Counted from the first letter of the stretch, positions 34,294 to 43,489 are shown. The stretch is DNA of 64,000 bases from Blautia hominis (GCA_002270465.1 NQOF01000001.1:2501-66500); one strand, 5' to 3'. Made by a program: numbers and translations. Notes: generated by a model not told the origin, from the letters alone.

Positions 34294-35589
34294 TTATGCA
34301 GTTTCTGGTGTTCCCCTCTTGCGTCCACCCTTGTTTCTCCTTGTGGGCGGCTGCATTTCCCCATGTTCAATTAAGGCCTGCCCCTTACCTTCTACCAAGT
34401 CTTTTGTGATCTTACAGGAGCGGATCGTCTCGTCAGAAGGCGCTGTATACATAAGGTCCATCATGGTAGACTCCATAATAGCCCGCAGTCCTCTGGCTCC
34501 TGTCTTTCTGTCCATGGATTTCTTGGCGATCGCCACCAGGGCATCATCGTCAAAATCCAAGTCCACGCCGTCAATTTCAAAAAGCCTTTTATACTGTCTG
34601 ATCAGAGAGTTTCTCGGCTCTTTCAGGATCTTCACCAACGCCTCCTCGTCCAGGGCATCCAGGGATACCACCACGGGAACACGGCCTACAAACTCGGGGA
34701 TCATACCGAATTTTACCAGGTCCTGAGGCATTACCTCTTTGAGGATCTCTCCCACGTTTTTTTCTTTCTTATCTGTCACCACAGCATTGAAACCAATGGC
34801 TTTTGTATCCATTCTGTTTTCAATGAGCTTATTCAGCCCCTCAAAAGCACCGCCGCAGATAAAGAGAATATTGGTGGTATCGATCTGCAGGAATTCCTGA
34901 TGCGGATGCTTTCTTCCTCCCTGGGGCGGAACACTGGCAACTGTGCCCTCCAGGATCTTCAGAAGTGCCTGCTGTACACCCTCCCCTGAAACATCTCTGG
35001 TGATCGACGCATTTTCCGATTTTCTTGTTATCTTGTCAATCTCATCAATGTATATGATACCGTACTGCGCACGATCTATATCGTAATCCGCGGCCTGAAT
35101 GATCTTCAGCAGGATATTTTCCACATCCTCACCTACATATCCGGCCTCTGTCAGAGTTGTGGCATCTGCAATGGCAAAAGGCACATTCAACAGTCTGGCC
35201 AGTGTCTGAGCCAGCAGCGTCTTACCGGAGCCGGTTGGTCCCAGCATCAAAATATTACTTTTCTGAAGTTCAATGTCGGAATCTTTTCCGGCCATAACTC
35301 GCTTATAGTGATTGTAAACGGCTACAGACAGCACTTTTTTCGCCTCATCCTGCCCGATCACATAGTCATCCAGAAATGTTTTGATCTCCTGTGGTTTCAG
35401 CAGATTGATCTCTCCGTTGCTGTCCTCCGTGTAACCTGCGCTGTCCTCATCTATGATCTCTGCACAGATCTCCACACATTCATCACAGATATAAGTACCG
35501 CTGGGTCCTGCAATCAGTTTCCGTACCTGTTCTTCTGTCTTTCCGCAGAAAGAGCAGCGGATCTTTGGCTCGTTTCCTTTTATCGCCAT
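34294..35589 (-). CDS. clpX: ATP-dependent Clp protease ATPase subunit ClpX
   Basis: Protein of 431 residues. An unfoldase that delivers substrates to ClpP. It has an N-terminal C4 zinc finger (CSFCGK and CDECVEIC), Walker [16 protein letters not shown] near residue 117, Walker [12 protein letters not shown] near 178, and an IGF loop near 270 for ClpP docking. clpP lies directly upstream in the operon. Confidence 0.97.
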   Translation of the reverse strand: MAIKGNEPKIRCSFCGKTEEQVRKLIAGPSGTYICDECVEICAEIIDEDSAGYTEDSNGEINLLKPQEIKTFLDDYVIGQDEAKKVLSVAVYNHYKRVMAGKDSDIELQKSNILMLGPTGSGKTLLAQTLARLLNVPFAIADATTLTEAGYVGEDVENILLKIIQAADYDIDRAQYGIIYIDEIDKITRKSENASITRDVSGEGVQQALLKILEGTVASVPPQGGRKHPHQEFLQIDTTNILFICGGAFEGLNKLIENRMDTKAIGFNAVVTDKKEKNVGEILKEVMPQDLVKFGMIPEFVGRVPVVVSLDALDEEALVKILKEPRNSLIRQYKRLFEIDGVDLDFDDDALVAIAKKSMDRKTGARGLRAIMESTMMDLMYTAPSDETIRSCKITKDLVEGKGQALIEHGEMQPPTRRNKGGRKRGTPETA

Positions 35590-35626
35590 TCTTCTATTCC
35601 TTTCTTGTTTACCGTATTAATGCCGA

Positions 35627-35657
35627 AAGACCCCCGCAGCTTAACCGCAGGAGTCTT
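35627..35657 (-). other. Stem-loop between clpP and clpX
   Basis: AAGACCCCCGCAGC can pair with GCAGGAGTCTT through several G-U pairs, but there is no good U-tract. It could be a partial terminator or an mRNA end-protecting structure that lowers clpX output relative to clpP. Confidence 0.4.
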
Positions 35658-35668
35658 ATCATTCGTTC

Positions 35669-36250
35669 TTATCTGTGCTCAATTACACTGTCAATCAGAC
35701 CATAAGCCTTTGCCTCTTCTGCGGACATATAATTATCTCTTTCCGTGTCTCTGGCAATGACTTCAAAAGGCTGACCTGTGTTGGCGGCCAGAGTCTCATT
35801 CAGTTTCTTCCTGGTCTTCAAGATCATGTCGGCAACAATCTGAATTTCCGTAGCCTGTCCCTTTGCACCGCCGGACGGCTGATGGATCATGATCTCCGCG
35901 TTGGGAAGCGCGAATCTCTTTCCTTTTGTACCGCCTGCCAGCAGGAATGCACCCATGCTTGCAGCCATACCGATGCAGATTGTGGACACATCACATTTAA
36001 TGTAATGCATGGTATCATAAATAGCCCATCCTGCTGTCACAGAACCGCCCGGACTGTTGATATACAGATGAATATCCTTTCCCGGGTCTTCTGATTCCAG
36101 GAACAGAAGCTGTGCCACGATCAGGCTTGCTGTTGTGTCATTCACTTCTTCTCCCAGAAAAATGATTCTATCCTTCAACAGCCTGGAGTAGATATCGTAA
36201 CTTCTCTCTCCTCTGCTGGTCTGTTCAATGACGTATGGTACTAAACTCAT
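35669..36250 (-). CDS. clpP: ATP-dependent Clp protease proteolytic subunit
   Basis: Protein of 193 residues. Tetradecameric serine peptidase partner of ClpX and of ClpC. The catalytic Ser is in [14 protein letters not shown] near residue 97, His in MIHQPSGG near 122, and Asp in [15 protein letters not shown] near 171. The length and N-terminus ([20 protein letters not shown]) are typical. It is the second gene after tig. Confidence 0.98.
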   Translation of the reverse strand: MSLVPYVIEQTSRGERSYDIYSRLLKDRIIFLGEEVNDTTASLIVAQLLFLESEDPGKDIHLYINSPGGSVTAGWAIYDTMHYIKCDVSTICIGMAASMGAFLLAGGTKGKRFALPNAEIMIHQPSGGAKGQATEIQIVADMILKTRKKLNETLAANTGQPFEVIARDTERDNYMSAEEAKAYGLIDSVIEHR

Positions 36251-36301
36251 GAAACTCCTCCTATTCTGTCACGCGGGCGTAAGAAACGAACTGTCTGTCC
36301 G

Positions 36302-37612
36302 TTACTCTTCTGTCTTCTCCACTACTTCTGTCACTTTTGCAGCGTCAGCTACTAAGGTAACAGCTTCCTGAACAGCGATATCTTTCTTCATCTGCTCTTT
36401 CTCGTAGTCGCCCATTAATTCTTTTAATTTGTCGGCTTCCATTTTGTACATTTCAGCCATCTTTGCGATCTCTTCATCTACTTTTTCATCGGTAACCTGG
36501 ATGTTCTCTACTTCTGCAACTTTCTCCAGTACCAGACGGCTCTGGATCCTCTTCATGGCCTGAGGTCTCATCTGCTCCTGGATCTTAGCATTATCAAGAC
36601 CTGTAAACTGATAGTACTGGTCAATGGATAATCCCTGAGACTGCAGTCTTCTTACAAAATCATCCACTAACTGACGGATCTGGTTCTGGATCATTGCTTC
36701 CGGAATATCCATCTGTGCGTTTTCGATGATCGCATCTACTACTTTATCTTCTTTTTCACGTTTTGCAACGTCTTCTTTGCGCTCTTTCAGCTTCTGCGCA
36801 ATGTCTTTTTTGTATTCTTCCAGAGTATCAAACTCAGAGACATCTTTTGCAAATTCGTCATCCAGTTCAGGAAGTTCTTTCACTTTGATGGCTTTTACAT
36901 TGCATTTGAACACTGCTGCTTTTCCAGCCAGGTCACTGGCCTGGTAGTCTTCCGGGAAAGTCACATTGACTTCTTTTTCCTCGCCAATCACAGCGCCCAC
37001 TAACTGATCTTCAAATCCCGGGATAAAGGAGTTGGAACCGATTGTCAGAGGATAGTCTGTGCCTTTGCCGCCTTCAAATGCCTCTCCGTCCACGAATCCT
37101 TCAAAATCAAGAGTGATCATATCGCCGTTTTCAACTGCTCTGTCATCCACGTCGATGGTTCTGGAGTTATTCTCCTGCTCTTTCTTCAGTTCTCCTGCAA
37201 TTTCTTCTTCTGTCACTTCTGCTTTGGCAACTTCCACTTCTACACCTTTGTAGTCACCCAGGGTCACTTCAGGTTTTACAGCTACTTCTGCTGTGAAGAT
37301 GAACGGTTTGCCTTTTTCAATCTGTACCACATCAATTTCCGGCTGGGAAACGATATCCAGGCCGCAATCATCTGCTGCCTTCGGATATTCAGACTGGATC
37401 AGCGCATTGGCTGCATCTTCATAGAAGATACCTGCTCCATACATTTTTTCAATCATCACACGGGGTGCTTTTCCTTTACGGAATCCCGGGATGGTGATCT
37501 TGTTTTTGTTTTTCTGGTAAGCAGCCTGTACTGCTTTTTCAAAATCTTCAGCGGAAGCCTCAATAGTAAGCTTCGCCATGTTCTTCTCTAAGTTTTCTAC
37601 CTGTACGCTCAT
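36302..37612 (-). CDS. tig: Trigger factor
   Basis: Protein of 436 residues. Ribosome-bound chaperone and prolyl isomerase for new proteins. The ribosome-binding signature is GFRKGKAPR near residue 43. An FKBP-type domain follows (residues 150-240, GDMITLDFEGFVDGEAFEGG), then a helical C-terminal domain. First gene of tig-clpP-clpX-lon-engB. AAGGAGG precedes the start. Paired direct repeats and an extended -10 lie upstream. Confidence 0.97.
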   Translation of the reverse strand: MSVQVENLEKNMAKLTIEASAEDFEKAVQAAYQKNKNKITIPGFRKGKAPRVMIEKMYGAGIFYEDAANALIQSEYPKAADDCGLDIVSQPEIDVVQIEKGKPFIFTAEVAVKPEVTLGDYKGVEVEVAKAEVTEEEIAGELKKEQENNSRTIDVDDRAVENGDMITLDFEGFVDGEAFEGGKGTDYPLTIGSNSFIPGFEDQLVGAVIGEEKEVNVTFPEDYQASDLAGKAAVFKCNVKAIKVKELPELDDEFAKDVSEFDTLEEYKKDIAQKLKERKEDVAKREKEDKVVDAIIENAQMDIPEAMIQNQIRQLVDDFVRRLQSQGLSIDQYYQFTGLDNAKIQEQMRPQAMKRIQSRLVLEKVAEVENIQVTDEKVDEEIAKMAEMYKMEADKLKELMGDYEKEQMKKDIAVQEAVTLVADAAKVTEVVEKTEE

Positions 37613-37641
37613 TTTAAATGATTCCTCCTTGAATTCTATAT

Positions 37642-37724
37642 GTATTCATGCATTTTGAGTATTCATGCATTCCTGCCCAAAACGGACACTTTATCATACT
37701 TACAGTCATTATCACAGTATAGCA
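37642..37724 (-). promoter_or_regulatory. Promoter and paired direct repeats upstream of tig
   Basis: An extended -10 (TGCTATACT, 37716-37724) lies about 105 bases ahead of tig. Downstream of it two identical 13-mers, GTATTCATGCATT at 37642-37654 and 37659-37671, are spaced 17 bases start to start. Their place in the leader suggests a regulator or RNA-level role. They do not match the CtsR or HrcA (CIRCE) sites I know. Confidence 0.45.
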
Positions 37725-37752
37725 CAAGGAGTTTAAAAACACCAGCATTTTT

Positions 37753-38298
37753 TTATGAAACAATGGATTTTTTAATCTGACGGGCTTTCACTTCTCCCTC
37801 CAGCTGTGAAATCAGCTCCAGTGCAAAGGGGATCGCTGTTCCCACGCCTCTGCTGGTGGTGATATTTCCATCTTTTACCACCGGATCTGTAAAGACTACG
37901 GCCTCCTCCAGCTTCTCCTCAAATCCGGGATAGCAGGCAGCCTTTCTGCCTTTTAAAATCCCAAGACCGCCCAGTACGCTGGGAGCTGCACAGATTGCCG
38001 CCACCATTTTATCTGATGCAGCAAAGCTCTTTAACAGGGCTGCAAGCCCCTGATGCTCTCCCAGATGCCGTGTGCCCGGCATACCGCCCGGCAGTACCAG
38101 CATATCCACGGTGCTGTAGTCCACATCATCGAAGAAGACATCTGCTTTTATCTCAATCCCATGGGAACCTGTCACACTCAGATTATCGGAGATGGATACC
38201 ATGAGCACTTCTTCCCCGGCTCTCCTCAAAAGATCCACCACAGTCAGACCTTCCACTTCTTCAAAACCATCTGCGGTAAATACACAAACTTTTGCCAT
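37753..38298 (-). CDS. DJ-1/PfpI-family protein (YajL/ThiJ-like)
   Basis: Protein of 181 residues. The fold is clear: an N-terminal VCVFTADGFEEVEGLTVVDLLRRAG with the conserved Glu, PGGMPGTRHLG near residue 70, and the nucleophile Cys in MVAAICAAPSVLG near residue 102. Family members act as glyoxalases, deglycases or redox-stress proteins; the exact activity is not settled. It stands alone between tig and the 58-bp repeat array. Confidence 0.9.
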   Translation of the reverse strand: MAKVCVFTADGFEEVEGLTVVDLLRRAGEEVLMVSISDNLSVTGSHGIEIKADVFFDDVDYSTVDMLVLPGGMPGTRHLGEHQGLAALLKSFAASDKMVAAICAAPSVLGGLGILKGRKAACYPGFEEKLEEAVVFTDPVVKDGNITTSRGVGTAIPFALELISQLEGEVKARQIKKSIVS

Positions 38299-38429
38299 AT
38301 GAGTCCCTCCCTTACTTTAAATAAAACGAGTATAAAATCCTGCATACCTACTTATTATACCATAGGATCACCTGATATTTCTAAAACTTCCGTTTCTTTT
38401 TTATAAAAATTATGTTATACCATATAAAG

Positions 38430-38880
38430 AGGCAGCATTTACTGCTGCATGAATTGAAGGGTGCTCAATAGGCTATATCTTAATAATATGCACCACTCGC
38501 TGCCGGATGATTTGCGGGGTGCCCAAATAAAGTTTACCTTAATAATATGCACCACTCACTGCTGCATGATTTGTGGGGTGCCCAATAGGGTATACCTTAA
38601 TAATATGCACCTCTCACTGCTGCATGATTTGTGGGGTGTCCAATAGGGTATACCTTAATAATATGCACCTCTCACTGCTGCATGATTTGTGGGGTGCCCA
38701 ATAGGGTATACCTTAATAATATGCACCTCTCACTGCTGCATGATTTGCGGGGTGCCCAATAGGGTATACCTTAATAATATGCACCTCTCACTGCTGCATG
38801 ATTTGCGGAGTGCCCAATAAGGTATACCTTAATAATATGCACCACTCGCTGCTGTATATCTTACGGGGTGCCCTTCAGAG
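38430..38880. repeat. 58-bp tandem repeat array, about 7.5 copies
   Basis: The string TTAATAATATGCACC recurs starting near 38480, 38539, 38597, 38655, 38713, 38771 and 38829, a period of 58 bp (59 once). A degenerate partial copy begins near 38430. The central copies are almost identical and the outer ones differ at a few sites. Each unit has a GCACC...GGGTGC inverted repeat and the palindrome GGTATACC. Since 58 is not divisible by 3, no peptide repeat is encoded. There are no unique spacers, so it is not CRISPR. It ends just ahead of the CYTH gene. Confidence 0.93.
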
Positions 38881-38918
38881 TGTACCTATCATATAGAAAA
38901 AGGAGGTTCTGCACAGCA

Positions 38919-39377
38919 ATGGAAATAGAAAGAAAGTTTCTTATTAAAGAGCTGCCCGCTGATCTGGCAAGCTTCCCCTGTCACAAAATAGAGCAGGCTT
39001 ATCTGAACACCAACCCGGTTGTCCGCATCCGCAGGCAGGATGACGCTTATTTTCTCACCTACAAAGGGGAGGGACATATGGTGCGGGAGGAGTATAACCT
39101 GCCTCTCAACGAACCATCCTATTGTCACCTGAAAGAAAAGGCAGACGGCATCATTCTTACAAAAACCAGATATCTGCTTCCTCTTGAAGGAGGACTTACC
39201 ATTGAGCTGGATGTATTTGGAGCGCCCTACGAGGGACTCTTTCTGGCGGAGGTGGAATTTCCGGATGTAGAGTCCGCCAATTCCTTTACGCCGCCCCACT
39301 GGTTCGGCGAGGATGTAACCTTCTCATCCAGATACCACAACAGCACGCTCTCCGCAGGAAAGGACAGACCGCAGTAA
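38919..39377 (+). CDS. CYTH-domain protein
   Basis: Protein of 152 residues starting MEIERKFLIKELPADL, with AAGGAGG ahead of the ATG. The EIERKF motif is the ExExK signature of CYTH enzymes, which handle triphosphates (adenylate cyclase class IV, thiamine triphosphatase, inorganic triphosphatase). The tunnel-strand pattern continues with VRIRRQDDAYFLTYKGEG and ELDVFGAPYEGLFLAEVEF. The likely activity is inorganic tripolyphosphatase, but this is not certain. The 58-bp repeat array directly precedes it and may lie in its 5' region. Confidence 0.9.
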   Translation: MEIERKFLIKELPADLASFPCHKIEQAYLNTNPVVRIRRQDDAYFLTYKGEGHMVREEYNLPLNEPSYCHLKEKADGIILTKTRYLLPLEGGLTIELDVFGAPYEGLFLAEVEFPDVESANSFTPPHWFGEDVTFSSRYHNSTLSAGKDRPQ

Positions 39378-39395
39378 TGCAGGCCTGTCCTTTCC
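39357..39395. terminator. Hairpin at the 3' end of the CYTH gene
   Basis: GGAAAGGACAG pairs with CTGTCCTTTCC. It overlaps the last CYTH codons and lies 7 bases from the convergent gene. There is no long T-tract, but the stem is strong and the site is between convergent genes. Confidence 0.6.
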
Positions 39396-39401
39396 TCTGA
39401 G

Positions 39402-39611
39402 TCATTCTTCACCGAGGCTTTTCATGATACTGTGCCAGGTGGCTTCCCGGCGTTTCTCAATCTCCTCCTCTAAAAGTTCGTCTCCTTTTCTGGTTTTCTC
39501 CAGTCTTTTCGTATATGCTCTGGGAATCTTATAGAGCAGCTTTCCCCAAAACCGCAGAAACGCATTGCCGCTGTCCAGCAACCACACACTGATTTCAAAA
39601 ATTCGATCCAT
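39402..39611 (-). CDS. Conserved hypothetical protein, 69 residues
   Basis: Starts MDRIFEISVWLLDSGNAFLR with AAAGAGGT ahead; an upstream ATG extension lacks such a site. An amphipathic or membrane-associated N-terminal half is followed by a highly charged helix (KRLEKTRKGDELLEEEIEKR). Its function is unknown. It is convergent with the CYTH gene. Confidence 0.55.
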   Translation of the reverse strand: MDRIFEISVWLLDSGNAFLRFWGKLLYKIPRAYTKRLEKTRKGDELLEEEIEKRREATWHSIMKSLGEE

Positions 39612-39739
39612 GATATGACCTCTTTTGTCTCGGCTAAAGCAGCACATATGCGCTTTTTTGCCTTTTCTTTTATTTTAACAGCAGTTTGCATTTCTTGCAA
39701 TGAGAAATATTGCTAATCCCTGTCAAGACATTGCCTGTT

Positions 39740-40534
39740 TTACAGTTCTCTTGTCTTCTTCACACATGCACGGATACATTCTGTCACAGCACTCCTCATG
39801 CCCTTCTTTTCCAGAACTCCCACCCCTTCAATCGTAGTTCCCGCAGGTGAACACACCATATCCTTGAGTTCTCCGGGATGCATCCCTGTCTCCAGAACCA
39901 TTTTGGCACTTCCTAATACAGCCTGTGCCGCAAATTCATATGCCTTTTTCCTTGGCATTCCCTCCGCCACCGCGCCATCGGCCATGGCCTCAATGAACAT
40001 GAAAACAAATGCCGGAGAACTTCCGCTGACAGCTCCCACCACATCCAGCATGGGTTCTGTCACAACCTCCGCTCTTCCAAAAGAACGGAGCAGCACCAAA
40101 GCCTCCTCCAGCTCTTTTTCTTCCACAAGAGCGTTTTTGCAGACACCTGTGATCCCCTCTCCTACCAATGCAGGCGTATTGGGCATGGTACGGATTATCT
40201 TCCTGTCCTCCCCGATACGCTCCTCCAGCCAGCTCATAGTCTTACCTGCAGCGATGGAGATGATCACCTTTTCTTTGCCCAGCACATCCTTGATCTCTGC
40301 GATCACCTCTTCCAGAAACTGCGGCTTCACAGCCAGAAACACCACATCCGATATTTTCGCAGTCTCCCTGTTATCTGTACTACAGGCAATCCCCAGTTTT
40401 TCCTTTATCTTAGCAGCAGATTCCTGCGACTTTGTTGAAGCCGTAATATCCCCCCTGCTTACGATCTCTTTTTCCAAAATACCGCCAATAATAGCAGAAG
40501 CCATATTACCGCATCCGATAAATCCAAGTTTCAT
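39740..40534 (-). CDS. proC: Pyrroline-5-carboxylate reductase
   Basis: Protein of 264 residues. Last step of proline synthesis, reducing pyrroline-5-carboxylate with NAD(P)H. The Rossmann motif GFIGCGNMASAIIGG is at the N-terminus; PNTPALVGEGITGV near 118 and the signature DMVCSPAGTTIEGV near 228 are family landmarks. The length is normal. It is transcribed alone, divergently from the gene at 40703. Confidence 0.96.
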   Translation of the reverse strand: MKLGFIGCGNMASAIIGGILEKEIVSRGDITASTKSQESAAKIKEKLGIACSTDNRETAKISDVVFLAVKPQFLEEVIAEIKDVLGKEKVIISIAAGKTMSWLEERIGEDRKIIRTMPNTPALVGEGITGVCKNALVEEKELEEALVLLRSFGRAEVVTEPMLDVVGAVSGSSPAFVFMFIEAMADGAVAEGMPRKKAYEFAAQAVLGSAKMVLETGMHPGELKDMVCSPAGTTIEGVGVLEKKGMRSAVTECIRACVKKTREL

Positions 40535-40702
40535 CTGTAATCCTCCTCGTTATACTTGTCCTGTGACTGTTCAGTCCCTTCGCAGCCTTTTCCTATTCAT
40601 TATCCTCCGTTCCCCTTATTTTTTCAAGAGTGATACAAATATTTTTTCAATACACTGCATACTTTTAAACATAATGCATGTTAAATCCCCGGAGGTCTGT
40701 TT

Positions 40703-41185
40703 ATGCAGCAATCTTATAAGGTTTTTACGGTAATTGGCATTCTATTTACGATCCTGCTTGGTTCCCTATCACACTTTTTTTATGAATGGTCCGGCAATTT
40801 TTTTCTGGTAGGGTTATTCAGTCCTGTTAATGAGAGCGTGTGGGAACACCTGAAACTGCTCTTCTTCCCGGCTCTCCTCTTCATGCTGTTGGAACAGCGC
40901 CTTCTGTCTTACCGCTGCCCTGACCTTCTCTGCAAAAACCTGACAGGACTGTACGCCGGGCTTCTCTCCATGCCTCTTTTCTTCTACAGTTACACTCGAT
41001 TCACCAAAAAAAGCTATCTGTGGGTCGATATCGCAATTTTCATACTCAGTGTTCTCATCACATACCTGCTCTCCTACGCCCTCCGAAAAAAGAAACTCCC
41101 TGACCCCCTATGCCGCCTCAATCAGGCCACCCTCTATATCCTTTTGGCCGTCTTCACCGTCATTTCCATCTTTTTTATGATATAA
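40703..41185 (+). CDS. Membrane protein, DUF6512-like
   Basis: Protein of 160 residues with about five helices. The segment LFSPVNESVWEHLKLLFFPA near residue 38 is characteristic of a family found in Lachnospiraceae (DUF6512, from memory). CGGAGG precedes the ATG. Its function is unknown. A GGATGGGAGG/CCTCCCATCC stem after the gene (41236-41272) may end the transcript. Confidence 0.75.
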   Translation: MQQSYKVFTVIGILFTILLGSLSHFFYEWSGNFFLVGLFSPVNESVWEHLKLLFFPALLFMLLEQRLLSYRCPDLLCKNLTGLYAGLLSMPLFFYSYTRFTKKSYLWVDIAIFILSVLITYLLSYALRKKKLPDPLCRLNQATLYILLAVFTVISIFFMI

Positions 41186-41371
41186 GTCTCTGTTTTATCT
41201 GCCAGATCACATGCCGTTTGCAAAAACCAGGAAGCGGATGGGAGGACACTCACGCCCCGGCCTCCCATCCACTTCCGTCCGCCGCCCTTCCCCCAAAAAG
41301 CTCACTTTCCCCCTATACATTTTTTCCTTCTTGTATTATGATAATATTATTCTGACAAAGGAGACAAAACC

Positions 41372-41632
41372 ATGACCAACGAAATATTTTCTGTGTATCA
41401 TTGCAAATCCTGCAATAAAATAGAAGTGACACAGTACATATCTCCCCAGCAGATGGAGGAATTCGGTCTGACCGCTGAGGAGCTTCTTCCCATCTGTCCT
41501 GTCACCGGAAACTCCGACCTGGAAGAACTGGGACAGATGACAGAAAAAGAGCTGCGTCACTTTGCCTACAGCGATGTAGATGGCGTAAAAGCATATCTGA
41601 ACAACAGAGAAAAGAAAATCCCCAGGCTTTAA
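41372..41632 (+). CDS. Hypothetical protein, 86 residues
   Basis: Starts MTNEIFSVYHCKSCNKIEVT with AAAGGAGAC ahead. There is a CKSC pair near residue 11 and a single later Cys (PICPVTGN near 42), so a partial zinc-knuckle is possible. Soluble and acidic. It stands alone and is followed by a strong terminator at 41721-41766. I do not recognise the family. Confidence 0.7.
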   Translation: MTNEIFSVYHCKSCNKIEVTQYISPQQMEEFGLTAEELLPICPVTGNSDLEELGQMTEKELRHFAYSDVDGVKAYLNNREKKIPRL

Positions 41633-41720
41633 ATTCCGGAATCTTTTTTCTGTCTTCACAGTTACGGACAACTATCCCGGCAGAACTCCCTTTAGTGTTG
41701 GGATTTTCCTTGGCTGCAGA

Positions 41721-41766
41721 GAGGGGCCGCACGCATGAATACCATGCGGCGGCCCCTCTTTTTTTA
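41721..41766 (+). terminator. Terminator between convergent genes
   Basis: GAGGGGCCGC pairs with GCGGCCCCTC, with an inner CGCATG/CATGCG stem, followed by TTTTTTT. Confidence 0.92.
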
Positions 41767-41767
41767 T

Positions 41768-41980
41768 CTAACACTCATGACCCAGTTTTCGGGAACTCAT
41801 TAGCTTCCAGGTTTTATATTTCTTAACTCTATGGACAATATGCCGGGTATTTCCGCATTTCATACACTGTCCTAAAAATTCGTATACCAGCACATCCTCT
41901 TGCTTCAGCTTCAGACCATATGTCTCATTCAGGCATGACCTGCAGTATCCCAGTGCATGTATTCTCTCATTTCTTGTCAT
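41768..41980 (-). CDS. Small zinc-ribbon-like protein, copy 1
   Basis: Protein of 70 residues with two CxxC pairs: YCRSC near residue 12 and QCMKC near 37, the spacing of a zinc ribbon. The basic C-terminus (HRVKKYKTWKLMSSRKLG) could bind nucleic acid. It is clearly paralogous to the protein at 50354-50563, with roughly 40 of 69 aligned residues identical by eye. The ATG at 41980 has GGGAG ahead and is preferred to a GTG two codons earlier. An XRE regulator is divergently encoded next to it. Its function is unknown. Confidence 0.75.
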   Translation of the reverse strand: MTRNERIHALGYCRSCLNETYGLKLKQEDVLVYEFLGQCMKCGNTRHIVHRVKKYKTWKLMSSRKLGHEC

Positions 41981-42060
41981 ATTCACTCCCGCTCCCTGTA
42001 TTTTAATAATATCTTAATGAATCTAATATTTCTTTTTATAATATCAGATACAATACGATA

Positions 42061-42103
42061 TTTCAAGACATATCACGTATCAAAAACGACATTTCGGGAC
42101 ATA
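42061..42103. promoter_or_regulatory. Direct-repeat pair upstream of the XRE regulator
   Basis: TTTCAAGACATA (42061-42072) and TTTCGGGACATA (42092-42103) lie 31 bases apart, close to three helical turns, between the divergent zinc-ribbon and XRE genes. Each is followed a few bases later by TATCA. It is a candidate binding site for the XRE protein. Confidence 0.4.
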
Positions 42104-42141
42104 GTATCATGTACAATGTCATATAATAGGTGGTGAAAAAT

Positions 42142-42480
42142 ATGCACAGTGAGAATACTTTTGAAGAAAACAGCTATGAAGATTTGTTTTATAACCGTCT
42201 GACGCAGCTTAGGTCAGCGAAGAAGGTTTCTGCAAGAGATATGAGTCTTTCCATTGGACAAAATCCGGGTTATATTAATGGACTGGAAAACAAAAAAGGG
42301 CTTCCCTCCATGACAGTATTTTTTTATATCTGTGATTACCTGAATGTCACACCGAAAGAATTTTTTGACGAAAGTATTATTTGTCCTGAACAATTCAAGA
42401 ATCTTTGTCAGGACATGAAAGAGCTGAGACACGATGACCTTCAGCTTTTATGGACTTTAACAAAACGTCTTCAAAAATAA
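42142..42480 (+). CDS. XRE-family helix-turn-helix regulator
   Basis: Protein of 112 residues from the ATG at 42142, with AGGTGG ahead. The helix-turn-helix is RLTQLRSAKKVSARDMSLSI with GQNPGYINGLENKKGLPSM near residues 20-60. A short C-terminal helix pair follows. It may bind the repeats at 42061-42103 and control itself and the divergent zinc-ribbon gene. Confidence 0.88.
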   Translation: MHSENTFEENSYEDLFYNRLTQLRSAKKVSARDMSLSIGQNPGYINGLENKKGLPSMTVFFYICDYLNVTPKEFFDESIICPEQFKNLCQDMKELRHDDLQLLWTLTKRLQK

Positions 42481-42491
42481 GACCGCAAAAA

Positions 42492-42542
42492 GTGCCGCGA
42501 GCCGCAGTTATTTTACAATACTGCAGCCCGCGGCACTCTTTT
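42492..42542. terminator. Terminator shared by the XRE and AraC genes
   Basis: GTGCCGCG pairs with CGCGGCAC, with an inner GCCGCAG/CTGCAGC stem; TCTTTT follows on the plus strand. The right arm encodes the last residues of the convergent AraC protein. Confidence 0.8.
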
Positions 42543-43365
42543 CATTTTTCTTTCTGTACTGATTCGGTGACATGGATGTCATTCTACGGAAAGCCTGGGA
42601 GAAATAAGACTGGGAGGAGTATCCTACCATACCTGATATTTTTGTAACAGGATAATTGGTTGTCTCCAGAAGATGCATGGCCTCTGACAGCCGTTTCTCC
42701 GCAAGATAACTGATGGGAGATATACCCTTGTAGGCTTTGAAAGCATGTACCAGATAGTATTTGTTGATATGGGCCGTAAGGCTTAGTGTTTCCAGGGTGA
42801 TCTCCTCCGCATAGTGCTCATTGATATACTGTTCCACAACCCGGCATTCCCTGGTTGCCTTATTGGGAGGTGCAGCCAGGATATTCTGGCGGGTATGTCT
42901 GGTAATATACAGAAGCAGCAGTTCCAAAAGCTTCTGGCAGACTGCCCCGCTGTCCTGTTCACCAATACGTGCCTCCCTTACCATCTGTGTCAGGCAATCC
43001 CCTATCTCCTTACGGCTCTGCCCCAGAAAGTGGACACTGTAATCATAAGGTCCACTGTCCTCCCGGGAATGGAACTGCAGTCCTTCAATGCCCAGGGCAA
43101 TGTATTCCCAGGGGCTTTTTTTATTTCCCAGCTCTGTATGTGAGACGCCGGGGTTTACTAAAACCAGGTCATTTTCCCGCACAGGAACTCTTTCATTGTC
43201 AATGATAAAACAGCCCTCCCCTTTTGTGATAAAGAAGAGTTCCGCAAAATAATGGGAATGTTCCATGCTGTGCCAGTCCTTATCCGACCTGGCGCAGGTT
43301 ACATACAAAAGCTGGACAGGCAATGACGCCGGAGGCGTCTCCATGGAATATCGCTGATTGCTCAT
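42508..43365 (-). CDS. AraC-family regulator with cupin N-domain
   Basis: Protein of 285 residues. The N-terminal 160 residues form an AraC-binding cupin (HYFAELFFITKGEGCFIIDN, NDLVLVNPGVSHTE). The C-terminal 100 residues have two helix-turn-helix units, including LSLTAHINKYYLVHAFKAYKGISPISYL and KISGMVGYSSQSYFSQAFRRMTSMSPNQYRK, each a standard AraC signature. It is divergent from the interrupted substrate-binding-protein gene, so it may have regulated that gene. The ligand is unknown. Confidence 0.93.
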   Translation of the reverse strand: MSNQRYSMETPPASLPVQLLYVTCARSDKDWHSMEHSHYFAELFFITKGEGCFIIDNERVPVRENDLVLVNPGVSHTELGNKKSPWEYIALGIEGLQFHSREDSGPYDYSVHFLGQSRKEIGDCLTQMVREARIGEQDSGAVCQKLLELLLLYITRHTRQNILAAPPNKATRECRVVEQYINEHYAEEITLETLSLTAHINKYYLVHAFKAYKGISPISYLAEKRLSEAMHLLETTNYPVTKISGMVGYSSQSYFSQAFRRMTSMSPNQYRKKNEKSAAGCSIVK

Positions 43366-43489
43366 ATATCCTTCCTCCTGTTTTCTTTTCTATCCTCATT
43401 ATAAATTTTTTGATCTGTGGGGACAAGTCAGTTTTTAAACAAATCCGCATCGGAACCTGTGGCAAGCCTTTTTCATATTGTATTTTATG

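Noticed and set aside
38461-38646. 61-codon frame in the 58-bp repeats
   Set aside because: The period of 58 is not a multiple of 3, so each copy is read in another frame; there is no ribosome binding site and the sequence is explained by the repeat.
38430-38880. Possible CRISPR array
   Set aside because: The whole 58-bp unit is conserved, with no unique spacers, and no cas genes are nearby.
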